Positions 17,482-26,436 of a stretch of 64,000 bases of DNA are shown here, one piece after another (positions within the stretch are counted from its first letter, which is position 1; every line of letters starts with the position of its first letter). The notes below the pieces were generated by a model that searched no databases, was not told the origin of the DNA, and saw only the letters and a list, made by a program, of their open reading frames with translations. The stretch is from a bacterium (GTDB taxonomy: Bacteria > Bdellovibrionota_C > UBA2361 > RFPC01): assembly GCA_030431715.1 (NCBI GenBank), contig JAUIIO010000011.1:1-64000 (forward strand), in the 5' to 3' direction. Both the position numbers and the translations under genes were made by a program.

Positions 17482-18159
17482 TTACGAGAGCAGATGCTGT
17501 AGTTTAACGAAATCTCTTCTATAAACTGTTCCTGGGGGCTGCCAGCCTGAAGCTTGTACCGCCTTACGCATCGTTTTCATTCTTTCTTCAAGTGAGGGGT
17601 GCGTTGCAGAGCCTTCTTTTAGGTGTTCAAGACTCTGATAGCTATTTGCTAGCGCCATACTAGCAGCGTTTGGATCATAACCGGAAAGAGCCATCGCACC
17701 AAGCCCATAGGAATCAGCCTCTTGTTCTAAACGCTTACTTTCGTCTTTCACTGTTTCTTCAGAGAGAGAGTGGTGACCAAGGGCATTGTGGCCAAGCTCA
17801 TGTGCAAGTACAAAGGCGAGTTCTGCTTCGTTCTTTAAGCTAAGGAGAAGACCACTAGAGATCAGTACGACTCCAGATCCTGGTGAGAAAGCAAATTTTT
17901 TGGGAGTAAGAAAAACAAAGGTCGGCCCATTTTTTAGCTCCGCTCGAGTAGAGAGCCTAGCCCGCAGTGCCTTAAAATATTGAGTGATGAAGGGGTGCGT
18001 GGCTTCAACAAACCTGCTTCTCATCTCAAGACTTGCTCGCTGACTCCTTGAGTATTCCCTCATGAGCTCATCTTCGTGATTCATTGAGCAGCCAGCTACG
18101 AAACCGGCAAGGACTACGAAACATTTCAGGCTAAAACTCGAATTGCGAAATATGCGCAT
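17482..18159 (-). CDS. M48-family metalloprotease, lipoprotein
   Basis: This is a zinc metalloprotease of the M48 (BepA/LoiP/YcaL-like) group, predicted to sit on the periplasmic side of an envelope membrane. The lipoprotein signal ends in VAGC (Cys near residue 24). The HELGH zinc motif is followed by NALGHH, and the third ligand lies in the EQEADSYG motif. These enzymes degrade or help assemble outer-membrane proteins. The ATG at 18159 is preceded by GGAGGAGG at good spacing, which decides it against the upstream start at 18183. The start codon lies in an 8-base palindrome that also contains the start of the divergent ComEC-like gene. Confidence 0.88.
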   Translation of the reverse strand: MRIFRNSSFSLKCFVVLAGFVAGCSMNHEDELMREYSRSQRASLEMRSRFVEATHPFITQYFKALRARLSTRAELKNGPTFVFLTPKKFAFSPGSGVVLISSGLLLSLKNEAELAFVLAHELGHNALGHHSLSEETVKDESKRLEQEADSYGLGAMALSGYDPNAASMALANSYQSLEHLKEGSATHPSLEERMKTMRKAVQASGWQPPGTVYRRDFVKLQHLLS

Positions 18160-19489
18160 AAAAAGACCTCCTCCTCTGCTCATATATACACCACCTTTCT
18201 TATTAGGTCAGTATAGTTTTAGCCCGGATGCCACAACAGCTGCCGTAGTTGCTCTCACTCTGCTTCTCTCCTGTATGGCACTCAGGCAGGGGCGAGGATT
18301 TATGGCGATTGTCGCCTTTACGGTCGGTGTTCTCTCTTATCATCTCCAAAATCAAGCTGTTGATGCAGAGTTTAGTGGTCAAGGCCTCAAGAGAAGAGTA
18401 GTTGCGACAATACTCTACCCGATACGCCGCAAAAGAACAGGTGAGGTTGAGCTGAGGCTCAAATTGCAGAGTGATGAACAAGGGAACGTGCTCTCAGGAG
18501 AAGTATTTTGCATTGGTAAAGATCTCCCTTGGAAATATGAAGGTCTTGCAAAGGCTGGTGAGGTGAGAGCGTTTTATCTTAAATGGCGTGGGTCTTTTAA
18601 GGGACGGTGTAAGATACTTGCAACGTCCAAAGAGCTGGGATCTCATATGGGAATTATACGGGAAATTCGAGAAGGGGTTCGGGTCGGGATAAGGGAACAT
18701 TTAGGGAACAATGAGGCGAGTGGTGTTTTGCGAGCGCTCCTACTCGCTGAGCGAGATGCCGTGTCCAGCCGCACAGCTCAAAGCTTTAAGCGACTGGGGA
18801 TATCACATTTACTTGTAGTATCAGGATATCATTTAAGCCTATTTTATTCTTCTGGATACCTGATCTTGTATCCATTGTGTGTGTTGCTTCTCTCGAATGG
18901 ACTTGTGCTCTCCGCGCGTCGACTGGCCGCTTTAGCAGCATTTTGCATTACCACACTTTATGCATTTCTCTGTCATCCACAGCCATCACTCATTAGAGCT
19001 CTGGTATCACTCGCACTGTTTTTTTGTATGACGCAACTCGGGAGAAAGGGGGCTATATTGTCTTCATTGCTCTTTGCGCTTCTTGTCATTGTCACCCTCT
19101 GGCCACTCTCTTTTCTCACTCCCTCTGTCCAGCTTACCTTTAGTGCCTTAACAGCTATCTGGGTGTCCAGTAGCTTCTTAAGCCGAGGGGATTATAGTAT
19201 TGCGTGTCGATATTTCATTACAAGCTCAGCCATCTCACTTTTTACAGGATGCTGTAGCTTGATCTGGTTCGGGGAATTTTCTTTTATCGGAGTATTTATG
19301 AATATATTTATCGCCCCACTACTTGCTTTTATATGCTGCAAGTTAGGAATGCTAGGGCTTGTGCTTTACATGTCCGGCATAGATTCAGAAGGTTATCTCC
19401 TTACTGCCGTGTGGCACATCACCAATCTATCGTTAGGATGGATTGGTGATGTGGCTGAGTGGAACTATGTGGCGTATCCGTTTTCCTAA
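18152..19489 (+). CDS. ComEC/Rec2 core membrane protein without metallo-hydrolase domain
   Basis: ComEC forms the inner-membrane DNA channel in natural transformation. Here there are N-terminal membrane segments, an OB-like extramembrane region (about 75-180) and the competence core with its hallmark (ALLLAERDAVSS, then FKRLGISHLLVVSGYHLS near residue 225), followed by further membrane segments. The protein stops at about 445 residues and lacks the C-terminal metallo-beta-lactamase-like domain of full-length ComEC. No remnant of that domain follows before the convergent gene. The ATG at 18152 has no visible Shine-Dalgarno and lies within the M48 gene's first codons. Confidence 0.82.
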   Translation: MRIKRPPPLLIYTPPFLLGQYSFSPDATTAAVVALTLLLSCMALRQGRGFMAIVAFTVGVLSYHLQNQAVDAEFSGQGLKRRVVATILYPIRRKRTGEVELRLKLQSDEQGNVLSGEVFCIGKDLPWKYEGLAKAGEVRAFYLKWRGSFKGRCKILATSKELGSHMGIIREIREGVRVGIREHLGNNEASGVLRALLLAERDAVSSRTAQSFKRLGISHLLVVSGYHLSLFYSSGYLILYPLCVLLLSNGLVLSARRLAALAAFCITTLYAFLCHPQPSLIRALVSLALFFCMTQLGRKGAILSSLLFALLVIVTLWPLSFLTPSVQLTFSALTAIWVSSSFLSRGDYSIACRYFITSSAISLFTGCCSLIWFGEFSFIGVFMNIFIAPLLAFICCKLGMLGLVLYMSGIDSEGYLLTAVWHITNLSLGWIGDVAEWNYVAYPFS

Positions 19490-19493
19490 GAGA

Positions 19494-21308
19494 TTAAATT
19501 CTGATTAGGAGTTTGCGGAAGCGATTCCACAAAGCTTTTTTCTTCTTTCTGCGAGCTTTTTTGAAGAGGATCTTAATTCTTTTCTGTTTTTTGTTGCTCA
19601 GGGATGAAGTGTTCTCTTGAATTGTTTCGAGGAGTTGCGTGATATATTTTTTGATATTTTGAAGTGCTTCTTTTCGTTCCTCCCTCTTCTTTTTCCCTCG
19701 TTTTTGGGCAGAATAGCTGCTTTCTATTATCAGGGAGATGACCTCTTCTTGAGTCAGTTGCTCTGAGGGAGAGAGAGAGGGGTCTTCTGGTGTTGGTTTA
19801 CTCGCTGGTGGGTGAGACGAATCTACTGCTTCGCAGTATTCTGGTATGCCATTATTATTCAAATCTAGAGATAATGCGATTCGGTGTATCAGCCCAGACT
19901 CAAAATCTGTTGCATCGTAGAATATAGTTTGACTGGGATTGTAGTTAGACCAGTCTACGCCATTTGTATCTGAGGGATCTCCGATTAGGAGTTCGCCATA
20001 ACCATCGTTATCAAGATCGCCGATGTAGCCAATAGCTGCTCCATATGCAGTGCCTCCTCTGGAGCCACGTATTGTTGAGATCAGAGAACCGTCTCTGCCT
20101 GAGTAGAGCTCTATGATGCGAATATATTCGTTATATTCATCCAGCTCAAAGCTGCTGATGGCCAGATCGGGACGATTGTCAGCGTCTATATCTCCTATGG
20201 GAGTTATGGTGTCTCGAGCTCCAAAGAATGCGTCTTCTTCCCGCGTTTTTGCCAAGTAATAAAGTGAGTCAATATATCCGTCACCGAAGTTTTTCATAAT
20301 GTTCACTTCGCGAACGTCGTCATCGTCACTATTACTTTCTTTATCCTGCTCTACTATCAGTAGGAACTCATCAAGACCATCTCCATCAATGTCACCAAAC
20401 GGGGCGATGTTTTTTTGAGTATAGTTTTCTGGAAGGTGAATGTAGGAGATAATATTATCTTCCATGCGAAGGGCGGTTTTCCTGCCTGAGAAGATTACAA
20501 GTTCGCGCACTTCTGGAATAGAGCCTCTAACTGAGAAGTCCCCATATCCGTCACCATCAATGTCGCCAATATGTCTAACATCTAAACCGAAATGAGTTGA
20601 CTCTCCCCTGTGACCTGTTCCTAGAACCCAAAGAAGCTCTCCTGATTTTCCATCAAAGAGATAAGCCACGCCAGATCCGTAGGGATATCCGCTACACTCG
20701 TACTTCTGAGAGTCGCATGGTCCGAGTGCTTTGTAGGCACCAACGGCTATCTCTGACACCCCATCATCGTTTAGGTCCCCAACTGCAGAGGCGGACTCAC
20801 CGAAGTCATCGTCGATGTCTTCTCCAGATTTTAGAACGTAGTGAATCTTTCTGCTTAATGGTGAGAGTACATACACTTCCCCTCCATCGTTGCTGTAGAT
20901 TGAGGTGTGTGAGGAAACAAACACTTCGTCCAGTCCATCTCCATCTATATCTCCGATGTTGCCTATGTTTTGTCCGTACGTAAAATCATCGCGTCGATAT
21001 GGTACGGTAAAAGAAAGGCGTTCGTTGGTGGCTCCTGAGATGTACGATACTACGTACTGATACACTTCAGAGGTTGAAATATCGCGCGGATGTGTATACG
21101 CATAGTCATTTACGCCATCGCCGTCGATATCGCCGAGAAGGGCAAAGTTCTCAGCTAATCCTTCTCCAATGCCGGTATATCCTCTAAATTCAGAGCGCCC
21201 AAGTATTTCGGCTTGGAGCAAGCACTGGTCTTGAGCAATTCCCGAGGACGAGATTACTAGGTTAAGTACGGTGAGTAGGAGTAAGGTGGTGATTTTTGAT
21301 TTGTGCAT
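19494..21308 (-). CDS. Exported FG-GAP (integrin-alpha-like) beta-propeller protein
   Basis: A signal peptide (MHKSKITTLLLLTVLNLVIS) is followed by seven FG-GAP repeats, each with a DxDGDG-type calcium loop: LGDIDGDGVND, IGDIDGDGLDE, VGDLNDDGVSE, IGDIDGDGYGD, FGDIDGDGLDE, IGDIDADNRPD and IGDLDNDGYGE. That matches one seven-bladed propeller. A final DLNNNGIPEYCE motif and a Pro-rich stretch lead to a strikingly basic C-terminal 85 residues full of KKKR clusters. The protein is probably extracellular or surface bound; ligand and role are unknown. The ATG at 21308 is chosen because it opens the signal peptide. The 21350 start adds a charged leader. Confidence 0.85.
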   Translation of the reverse strand: MHKSKITTLLLLTVLNLVISSSGIAQDQCLLQAEILGRSEFRGYTGIGEGLAENFALLGDIDGDGVNDYAYTHPRDISTSEVYQYVVSYISGATNERLSFTVPYRRDDFTYGQNIGNIGDIDGDGLDEVFVSSHTSIYSNDGGEVYVLSPLSRKIHYVLKSGEDIDDDFGESASAVGDLNDDGVSEIAVGAYKALGPCDSQKYECSGYPYGSGVAYLFDGKSGELLWVLGTGHRGESTHFGLDVRHIGDIDGDGYGDFSVRGSIPEVRELVIFSGRKTALRMEDNIISYIHLPENYTQKNIAPFGDIDGDGLDEFLLIVEQDKESNSDDDDVREVNIMKNFGDGYIDSLYYLAKTREEDAFFGARDTITPIGDIDADNRPDLAISSFELDEYNEYIRIIELYSGRDGSLISTIRGSRGGTAYGAAIGYIGDLDNDGYGELLIGDPSDTNGVDWSNYNPSQTIFYDATDFESGLIHRIALSLDLNNNGIPEYCEAVDSSHPPASKPTPEDPSLSPSEQLTQEEVISLIIESSYSAQKRGKKKREERKEALQNIKKYITQLLETIQENTSSLSNKKQKRIKILFKKARRKKKKALWNRFRKLLIRI

Positions 21309-21402
21309 ATCTCTTCTCGATAAGTAGTTTAGATCCTTATCGTGCAGCAACTTGGGAAGTTTCCAGGAAAGCGAAGAATCTAGGAAGAGGAGAGCTCGGA
21401 GG

Positions 21403-22479
21403 CTAAGAAATGCAGAGCGCCTTCATTTCCCCTAGGTTGTCGACAATCTTCCCGACACCTCTCACAACACAGCTAAGTGGGTCTTGGGAGCGGTAGAAGG
21501 GGATGCCTGTTTCTCGGGTAAGTCTCTCTGAGAGCCCGGTGAGGAGAGCTCCACCTCCAGCAAGGAAGATTCCTCTTGAGATAATGTCCTGCGCGATTTC
21601 AGCGTTCATCTGCTCAAGCGCCGTTGTTATTGAGGTTACAATAGCTGCTATTGGTTCGCTCAGGGCGTCACGAATAATCTCATCAGAGACTTCAGCCGGT
21701 TGAGGCATGCCGGTAGCCACATCTCTTCCGTACGTTCTCGTAAAGCGAGTCTCTCCAGTTGGAAGAGCAGACCCGATAACGAGTTTTAGTCGCTCAGCCT
21801 CAAATATACCGACTTGGAGCCCGTAATCTCTCTTGAGATGTCTCTGTATAGCCTCGTCCATCTCGTCGCCAGCTACGCGTATGGAGTGCGAGTAAACTGT
21901 TCCACACATACTTATGATAGCGACCTCGGTTGTTCCGCCACCGATATCAACGATCATATTTCCTACGGCCTGTTCTACGGGGAGGTCTGCACCGAGGGCT
22001 GCTGCCATTGGTTCTTCGACGAGAAAAACCTTTCTGCTACCAGCGTTCAGTGCCGCATCTATTACCGCTCTTTTCTCGACTTGGGTAATGCCAGAAGGGA
22101 CGCCGATAACCGTGCGTGGCTTCTGAAACATGAATCGTTTTCGTGCCTTTTTAAACATGTGCTCTATCATAAGAGAGGTCATCGCGAAGTCAGCAATTAC
22201 TCCATCTTTCATCGGGCGGATACATTTAATTGATCGAGAAGTTTTTCCGTATATGCGTTTTGCTTCGTGTCCGAGTGCGAGGACTTTGCCGCTCTCTTCA
22301 TCAACGGCTATGAGCGATGGTTCGTTCAGTATAACTCCTCTGTTCTTGAGATAGATAAGTATGTTCGCGGTTCCAAGGTCGACAGCCATGTCGCATGAGC
22401 CGCCACTAAAAAGCTGCGCAATACGGCTCGGTATCGATAGTGGCTTAATCTCTTGGTAACCTAAACTAATACTGCTCAT
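21403..22479 (-). CDS. mreB: Rod shape-determining protein MreB
   Basis: MreB is the bacterial actin homologue that positions the elongasome. Actin-fold phosphate loops are clear: DLGTANILIY near residue 32, then VDIGGGTTEVAIIS, and GIFLAGGGALLTGL near residue 305. The ATG at 22479 is preferred because GAAGGA sits about 7 bases before it. The ATG at 22485 nearly abuts that site. An N-terminal extension of about 25 residues precedes the conserved core. It follows the GAF-domain gene by only a few bases, and no mreC or mreD follows; the next gene is the FG-GAP protein. Confidence 0.95.
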   Translation of the reverse strand: MSSISLGYQEIKPLSIPSRIAQLFSGGSCDMAVDLGTANILIYLKNRGVILNEPSLIAVDEESGKVLALGHEAKRIYGKTSRSIKCIRPMKDGVIADFAMTSLMIEHMFKKARKRFMFQKPRTVIGVPSGITQVEKRAVIDAALNAGSRKVFLVEEPMAAALGADLPVEQAVGNMIVDIGGGTTEVAIISMCGTVYSHSIRVAGDEMDEAIQRHLKRDYGLQVGIFEAERLKLVIGSALPTGETRFTRTYGRDVATGMPQPAEVSDEIIRDALSEPIAAIVTSITTALEQMNAEIAQDIISRGIFLAGGGALLTGLSERLTRETGIPFYRSQDPLSCVVRGVGKIVDNLGEMKALCIS

Positions 22480-22491
22480 ACACATTTCCTT

Positions 22492-23637
22492 CTATGCGAG
22501 TGATATCTCTAAAGTTGAGGGGCTCTGTTCGTGTGTTCCGCGCCATGCGTTTTGTAAGGACTCTTCAAAATGTACCTGACGAAAAACCCCTTTCTTAAGT
22601 CTACGCGTGCTTATTCTGACAGATGCCTCTGAGTCGCCTGGCGCTGTCTGTGAGTGGAGTTTCCCCCAATTATCTCGCTCTTTTTCTACAATTGCCGAGA
22701 TCCTTCCTGTGAGGAGAGAGGAGAACATTCTATCGACTAATACCAACACGTCGCCGCTTGGGAGTGTGATGATCGGGTAAGCTTCTGGTATCGATTGCCT
22801 AATCAGCCTTTGCAGGCTCTGTGTGCGCTCGAAGAAGTCTGGAAGGAGAGAGTTTTTCTGAAGTTCATGAAGGTTTGAAAACTGAATTCGTATGAGTTCA
22901 AGTGAGCTCATCCCGATATGATCTTGGAGCCTGAGTGCCTCAGTGTAAAATTCATCCCAGTTGTAGCAGTGCTCACTTTTTGAATTTTCTTTTTGGAGGT
23001 GGAGCTCGGTGGTGTTCGCGATTTCACGTGTGAGATCGTTTAAAAGTTTTTGATGAAGCTTAGAAAAGGAGAAACTCTTCTTGCTGTCACAAAATACAAT
23101 TCCCTGAACTCTGCCGAAATTTTCTGTCTCTACTCGAAGTGGCACTGCGAGCAGGCTTTTGAGTTTTTCATTCCGTGTATATACGCCTAGGCTGCGACTG
23201 TCTCTTTCGAAAGGGGATATGTGAAGAGCCCGGTTGTTTTTTAGCACCCAGCCGAGAAAGCCTGCCTGTAGATCGATCTCTGCGTCAATTTTAATGTTCG
23301 TGCTGAGGGTGTGGTGGCCAACTAAAATAAGTGGGTTTCGGCGTGCGTTTTGTGATGTGGCTGCGAAAATTCGTGACTCAAGGAATATAAAACAACTGTG
23401 GGCATCGGTGATGTTTGCCCCAAATCGTGCAAGCCGTGCAAGATCTTGCTGAATGCTCTGTCTAGTGAGCTGTGAGAGTGTGGGCGTTTGCAAACGTGTA
23501 TCGTCTGAAGCTTTTTGAGGAGAGGGAGGAGTTGGAAGCTCATTGTCAGAGGAGGTGTTTCTGTTCGAGGTGTACGACAGGAGGGTGTCGTTGCTAGTAA
23601 GTTCTCCTTTAAGTTTTCGTAGTGCCCCGAATGCCAC
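22492..23637 (-). CDS. GAF-domain protein preceding mreB
   Basis: A Ser/Thr/Pro-rich N-terminal region of about 55 residues leads to a GAF-like sensor domain (about 65-215) with SCFIFLESRIFAAT, GFLGWVLKNNRALHI and LLAVPLRVETENFGRVQGIVFCD. A C-terminal region of about 160 residues is unassigned. No kinase, cyclase or DNA-binding domain is recognisable, so the output is unknown. It is nearly adjacent to mreB (about 12 bases) and downstream of RNase G, which suggests a shared transcript and a possible link to cell-shape control. Confidence 0.7.
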   Translation of the reverse strand: MAFGALRKLKGELTSNDTLLSYTSNRNTSSDNELPTPPSPQKASDDTRLQTPTLSQLTRQSIQQDLARLARFGANITDAHSCFIFLESRIFAATSQNARRNPLILVGHHTLSTNIKIDAEIDLQAGFLGWVLKNNRALHISPFERDSRSLGVYTRNEKLKSLLAVPLRVETENFGRVQGIVFCDSKKSFSFSKLHQKLLNDLTREIANTTELHLQKENSKSEHCYNWDEFYTEALRLQDHIGMSSLELIRIQFSNLHELQKNSLLPDFFERTQSLQRLIRQSIPEAYPIITLPSGDVLVLVDRMFSSLLTGRISAIVEKERDNWGKLHSQTAPGDSEASVRISTRRLKKGVFRQVHFEESLQNAWRGTHEQSPSTLEISLA

Positions 23638-23765
23638 TCGTTTACCTGTCTCCTCAGTACTTTAAGTAGGTTAAATGTAGCAAAGAGACGAAGTTCTTGC
23701 AATTAGCGAAATGAATCAATGCGCTAATTAAATCTTTGAGTTAGAGCCTTATAGTACGAACGGTC

Positions 23766-25289
23766 TTAGGCTTGTTTTTGTTTCTTGTCGCCAGAGTCTA
23801 CTTGAGCATTTGGATCTTTCTTTGAAGTTTCCATCTCGAACTGGTAGTCATCGGCTCGTAGCCTTCCGTCAGCTAGGATGTATACTTTTACGTTGTACTC
23901 CTGCTCAAGGGATGCAAGCTCAAACTTTTTATTATTCAGAAGAAAGAGCGCAGCAGCGGGGGCAAGGCGTGCTTTCACAAGGGATACATGTCCAACAATT
24001 ACAGCAGCTTGTATCTTTCTAAGCACCTCAAGTGCTACAAGCTCAGGGTTCTTAAGTTTACCACTCCCTTCGCAGTGCTGGCACTTAATATGACTCTGAC
24101 TGGTTAGCGATGCACGCAGCCGTTGTCTGGACATTTCAAGGAGCCCAAACTTTGAGAGTCGTCCAACTTCTACTCGTGCCTTATCACTTTTGATAATCTC
24201 TTTTACTCTCTTTTCGATATTTGCGCGGTGCTTACGATCGATCATGTCGATGAAGTCAATCACGATTAAGCCTCCAAGGTCACGTAATCGGAGTTGTCTG
24301 GCTATCTCCTCAAGAGCCTCCAGATTGGTCTGATACGCAGTCTCTTCAATGTCACCGCCTGTTGTGGCTTTTCCAGAGTTTACATCGATGGCCACTAGCG
24401 CTTCGAGAGTATCGATAACGATAGCACCACCTGAAGGGAGTTTGACCTCGTTTTTCAAAGTATCGTTTACTTGGTCGTCGATACCGTGAAAGGAGAAGAT
24501 CGGTTGTTCATTTGTAAATTCTTTCACCCTTGAGCGATAGCGCGGCATTACGCGGCCTACAAACTCTTTTACTTTGGTGTAGGTTGAGTGGTCATCGATA
24601 AGTATCTCACGTATCTCAGGGGTGAAGTAATCACGTATAACTCGGGTCGCCAGCTCACTCTCCTTATAAAGTAGTGAGGGGCAATCAGCGTCCTGACTTC
24701 TTTCCAAAATATCTTCCCATAGCTTCAGTTGCAGCGAGAGATCTCTAGAAAGTTCAGCCTGAGATCTATCGAGACCAGCGGTTCTAACGATCATGCCCAT
24801 CCCTTGAGGCATTTCGAGCTCGGATGTAAGTGATTTCAGGCGTCTACGCTGCTCAGAGTCACTGATTTTACGAGAGATTCCACCTCTGTCGCTTCCTGGC
24901 ATAATGACGACATATCGCCCGGGCAGGGAGAGATAAGTAGTGAGGGTTGCCCCTTTGAGGTCTCGCTCTTCCTTTACGATCTGTACTACTAGTTTCTGTC
25001 CCGGTGAGAGTACTTCCTGGATAGAAGGGCGCTTTCCTTTCGGATTGTTCTGGTAAAAAGCTGGGTGTACGTCATTTATCTGGAGGAACCCGTTGCGTTC
25101 AGTACCGATATCCAAAAATGCAGCCTGCAGGCTGGGCTCAATTCGGGAGATTTCGGCTTTGTAGACGTTCCCTTTTAGTTTCTTGCCAACGTTGGATTCA
25201 ACTTCAAGTTCAACAAGCTTGCCGTCCTCGATGATAGCAATTCGACATTCTTCACTGTGAATTGCGTTGATAAGCATTTTCTGGCCCAT
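23766..25289 (-). CDS. rng: Ribonuclease G
   Basis: RNase G is an endoribonuclease for rRNA and mRNA processing. The S1 domain region runs about 35-125 (GNVYKAEISRIEPSLQAAFLDIG). Catalytic aspartates lie in VIDTLEALVAIDVNSG and IVIDFIDMIDRKHR. The CQHCEGSG motif near residue 410 is the zinc link that joins protomers. At 507 residues, with no long C-terminal scaffold, it is RNase G-like rather than RNase E. GAGAGGG lies 8 bases before the ATG at 25289. rng upstream of mreB-region genes is a familiar arrangement. Confidence 0.92.
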   Translation of the reverse strand: MGQKMLINAIHSEECRIAIIEDGKLVELEVESNVGKKLKGNVYKAEISRIEPSLQAAFLDIGTERNGFLQINDVHPAFYQNNPKGKRPSIQEVLSPGQKLVVQIVKEERDLKGATLTTYLSLPGRYVVIMPGSDRGGISRKISDSEQRRRLKSLTSELEMPQGMGMIVRTAGLDRSQAELSRDLSLQLKLWEDILERSQDADCPSLLYKESELATRVIRDYFTPEIREILIDDHSTYTKVKEFVGRVMPRYRSRVKEFTNEQPIFSFHGIDDQVNDTLKNEVKLPSGGAIVIDTLEALVAIDVNSGKATTGGDIEETAYQTNLEALEEIARQLRLRDLGGLIVIDFIDMIDRKHRANIEKRVKEIIKSDKARVEVGRLSKFGLLEMSRQRLRASLTSQSHIKCQHCEGSGKLKNPELVALEVLRKIQAAVIVGHVSLVKARLAPAAALFLLNNKKFELASLEQEYNVKVYILADGRLRADDYQFEMETSKKDPNAQVDSGDKKQKQA

Positions 25290-26016
25290 AAGTAATACCC
25301 TCTCAGGAATGGTGCCTCTGTGCTCTCGCTTACTATGGGTAGCAACTCGTGCGTAGATTCTCTCTCAAGATTTTGCGATGAATAATCTACGTTATTTTGA
25401 ATTGTACCTGATGTATTGCTGAGTGATGACGTGTGTGCTCTGGCGTAAACGTTTTGAAGATCGCACCGTTTAGGATTGTGCCACCGCTTAAGATTGAATA
25501 GTTGTAGGATGCGCTGCGTGAGAGAGCACTTTTGCGGAGTGAACTGCCCGAGTTCGCCATTTATCTGGAAAAGGCGATTGTGCTTAAAGGTTCTCAATAG
25601 GAGAGCGCTCATCAGATCTTGTCCGGGGTGACTGGTTGTTCGATGCTTATTATAAACACGTTCTGCCAAAATCACGTCTTCAGAGACATACGTTAAAATT
25701 AATCCTTCACTTAAGCTCACAGCGGGGAGTTTTCCCAATCTCTTGCTGACTCCGCCCCAATTTGCATTGTGAAGAAGGTGATATAATCAGTTAAAAAATC
25801 TATAGTCTTGCGATATCAATAACTTATTTACAAAGTTCATCATTTTGAAGGAAACCTCTCATATCGACAAATACTTCAGGCCGATACATCATGTGTCTCA
25901 ATCCATGAACTTTGTGTATGTTTATTCTATAATAATTAGAGAACAGAAGAAAGTTTTCGGTTCCAAAGAAATGAAGAGAGTCGGGGCTAGGCGCCCATTT
26001 ATAACGGTGTTGTATT
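25290..26016. other. 727-base spacer between rng and the FHA gene
   Basis: A minus-strand open frame of 187 codons (25175-25738) overlaps the rng start by 115 bases. It has no recognisable domain and no good Shine-Dalgarno sequence, so I do not call it a gene; it may be the rng leader. At 25830-25840 ACAAAGTTCAT is matched by its exact reverse complement at 25905-25915, just upstream of a perfect TATAAT at 25928-25933. These could form a regulated promoter for the FHA gene at 26017. Confidence 0.45.
25928..25933 (+). promoter_or_regulatory. Possible -10 box upstream of the FHA gene
   Basis: TATAAT lies 84 bases before the FHA start. No good -35 hexamer is present at 16-18 bases (TGAACT is the nearest). 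The right arm of the 11-base inverted repeat (25905-25915) covers the -35 position, which would suit a regulator binding there. Confidence 0.35.
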
Positions 26017-26370
26017 ATGGCTAATCAGGTGCGTACGTATTCCCTTGTCCTAATACGGGGAGAGCACAAAGGACGATCGTTTCCTCTTGAGATGGGAACG
26101 AACATTATTGGGCGTTGGGATCCTGAGGTGAGTGCATTTCCTGAGATTGACCTTGAAGATCTCGATTCAGATGGCAAGGTGTCCAGAAAGCATGCACTGG
26201 TAAAGGTCAGTGATGAGAAAGTCACGATAGAGGATTTAGGCAGTCTAAACGGTACGTTTGTGAACCGTTCAGAGAAACTTGGTCCGGGGGAGGTTGTAAC
26301 GCTTGCTCTTGGAGATGAGGTTATCGTGGGGAAGTTCTTCCTAGAGCTTCAAGTTAATTCAAGTACTTAG
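26017..26370 (+). CDS. Single FHA-domain protein
   Basis: This 117-residue protein is essentially one forkhead-associated domain, a phosphothreonine-binding module. The hallmarks are IIGRWDP (GR of strand 3), VSRKHALV (SxxH) and IEDLGSLNGTFVN (NG turn). No other domain or membrane segment is visible. FHA adaptors commonly work with Ser/Thr kinases, but no kinase gene lies in the window. Three FHA proteins occur here in total, the other two at the head of the T3SS genes. Confidence 0.9.
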   Translation: MANQVRTYSLVLIRGEHKGRSFPLEMGTNIIGRWDPEVSAFPEIDLEDLDSDGKVSRKHALVKVSDEKVTIEDLGSLNGTFVNRSEKLGPGEVVTLALGDEVIVGKFFLELQVNSST

Positions 26371-26436
26371 TCTCACCATGCCTCCTCATTCAGCCTATGC
26401 GGCTATGAAACCTTTCTATGCTGAGCGCTCATAACA

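Noticed and set aside
25175-25738. 187-codon minus-strand frame overlapping the rng start
   Set aside because: No recognisable domain or good start, and it overlaps rng by 115 bases; more likely the rng leader region.
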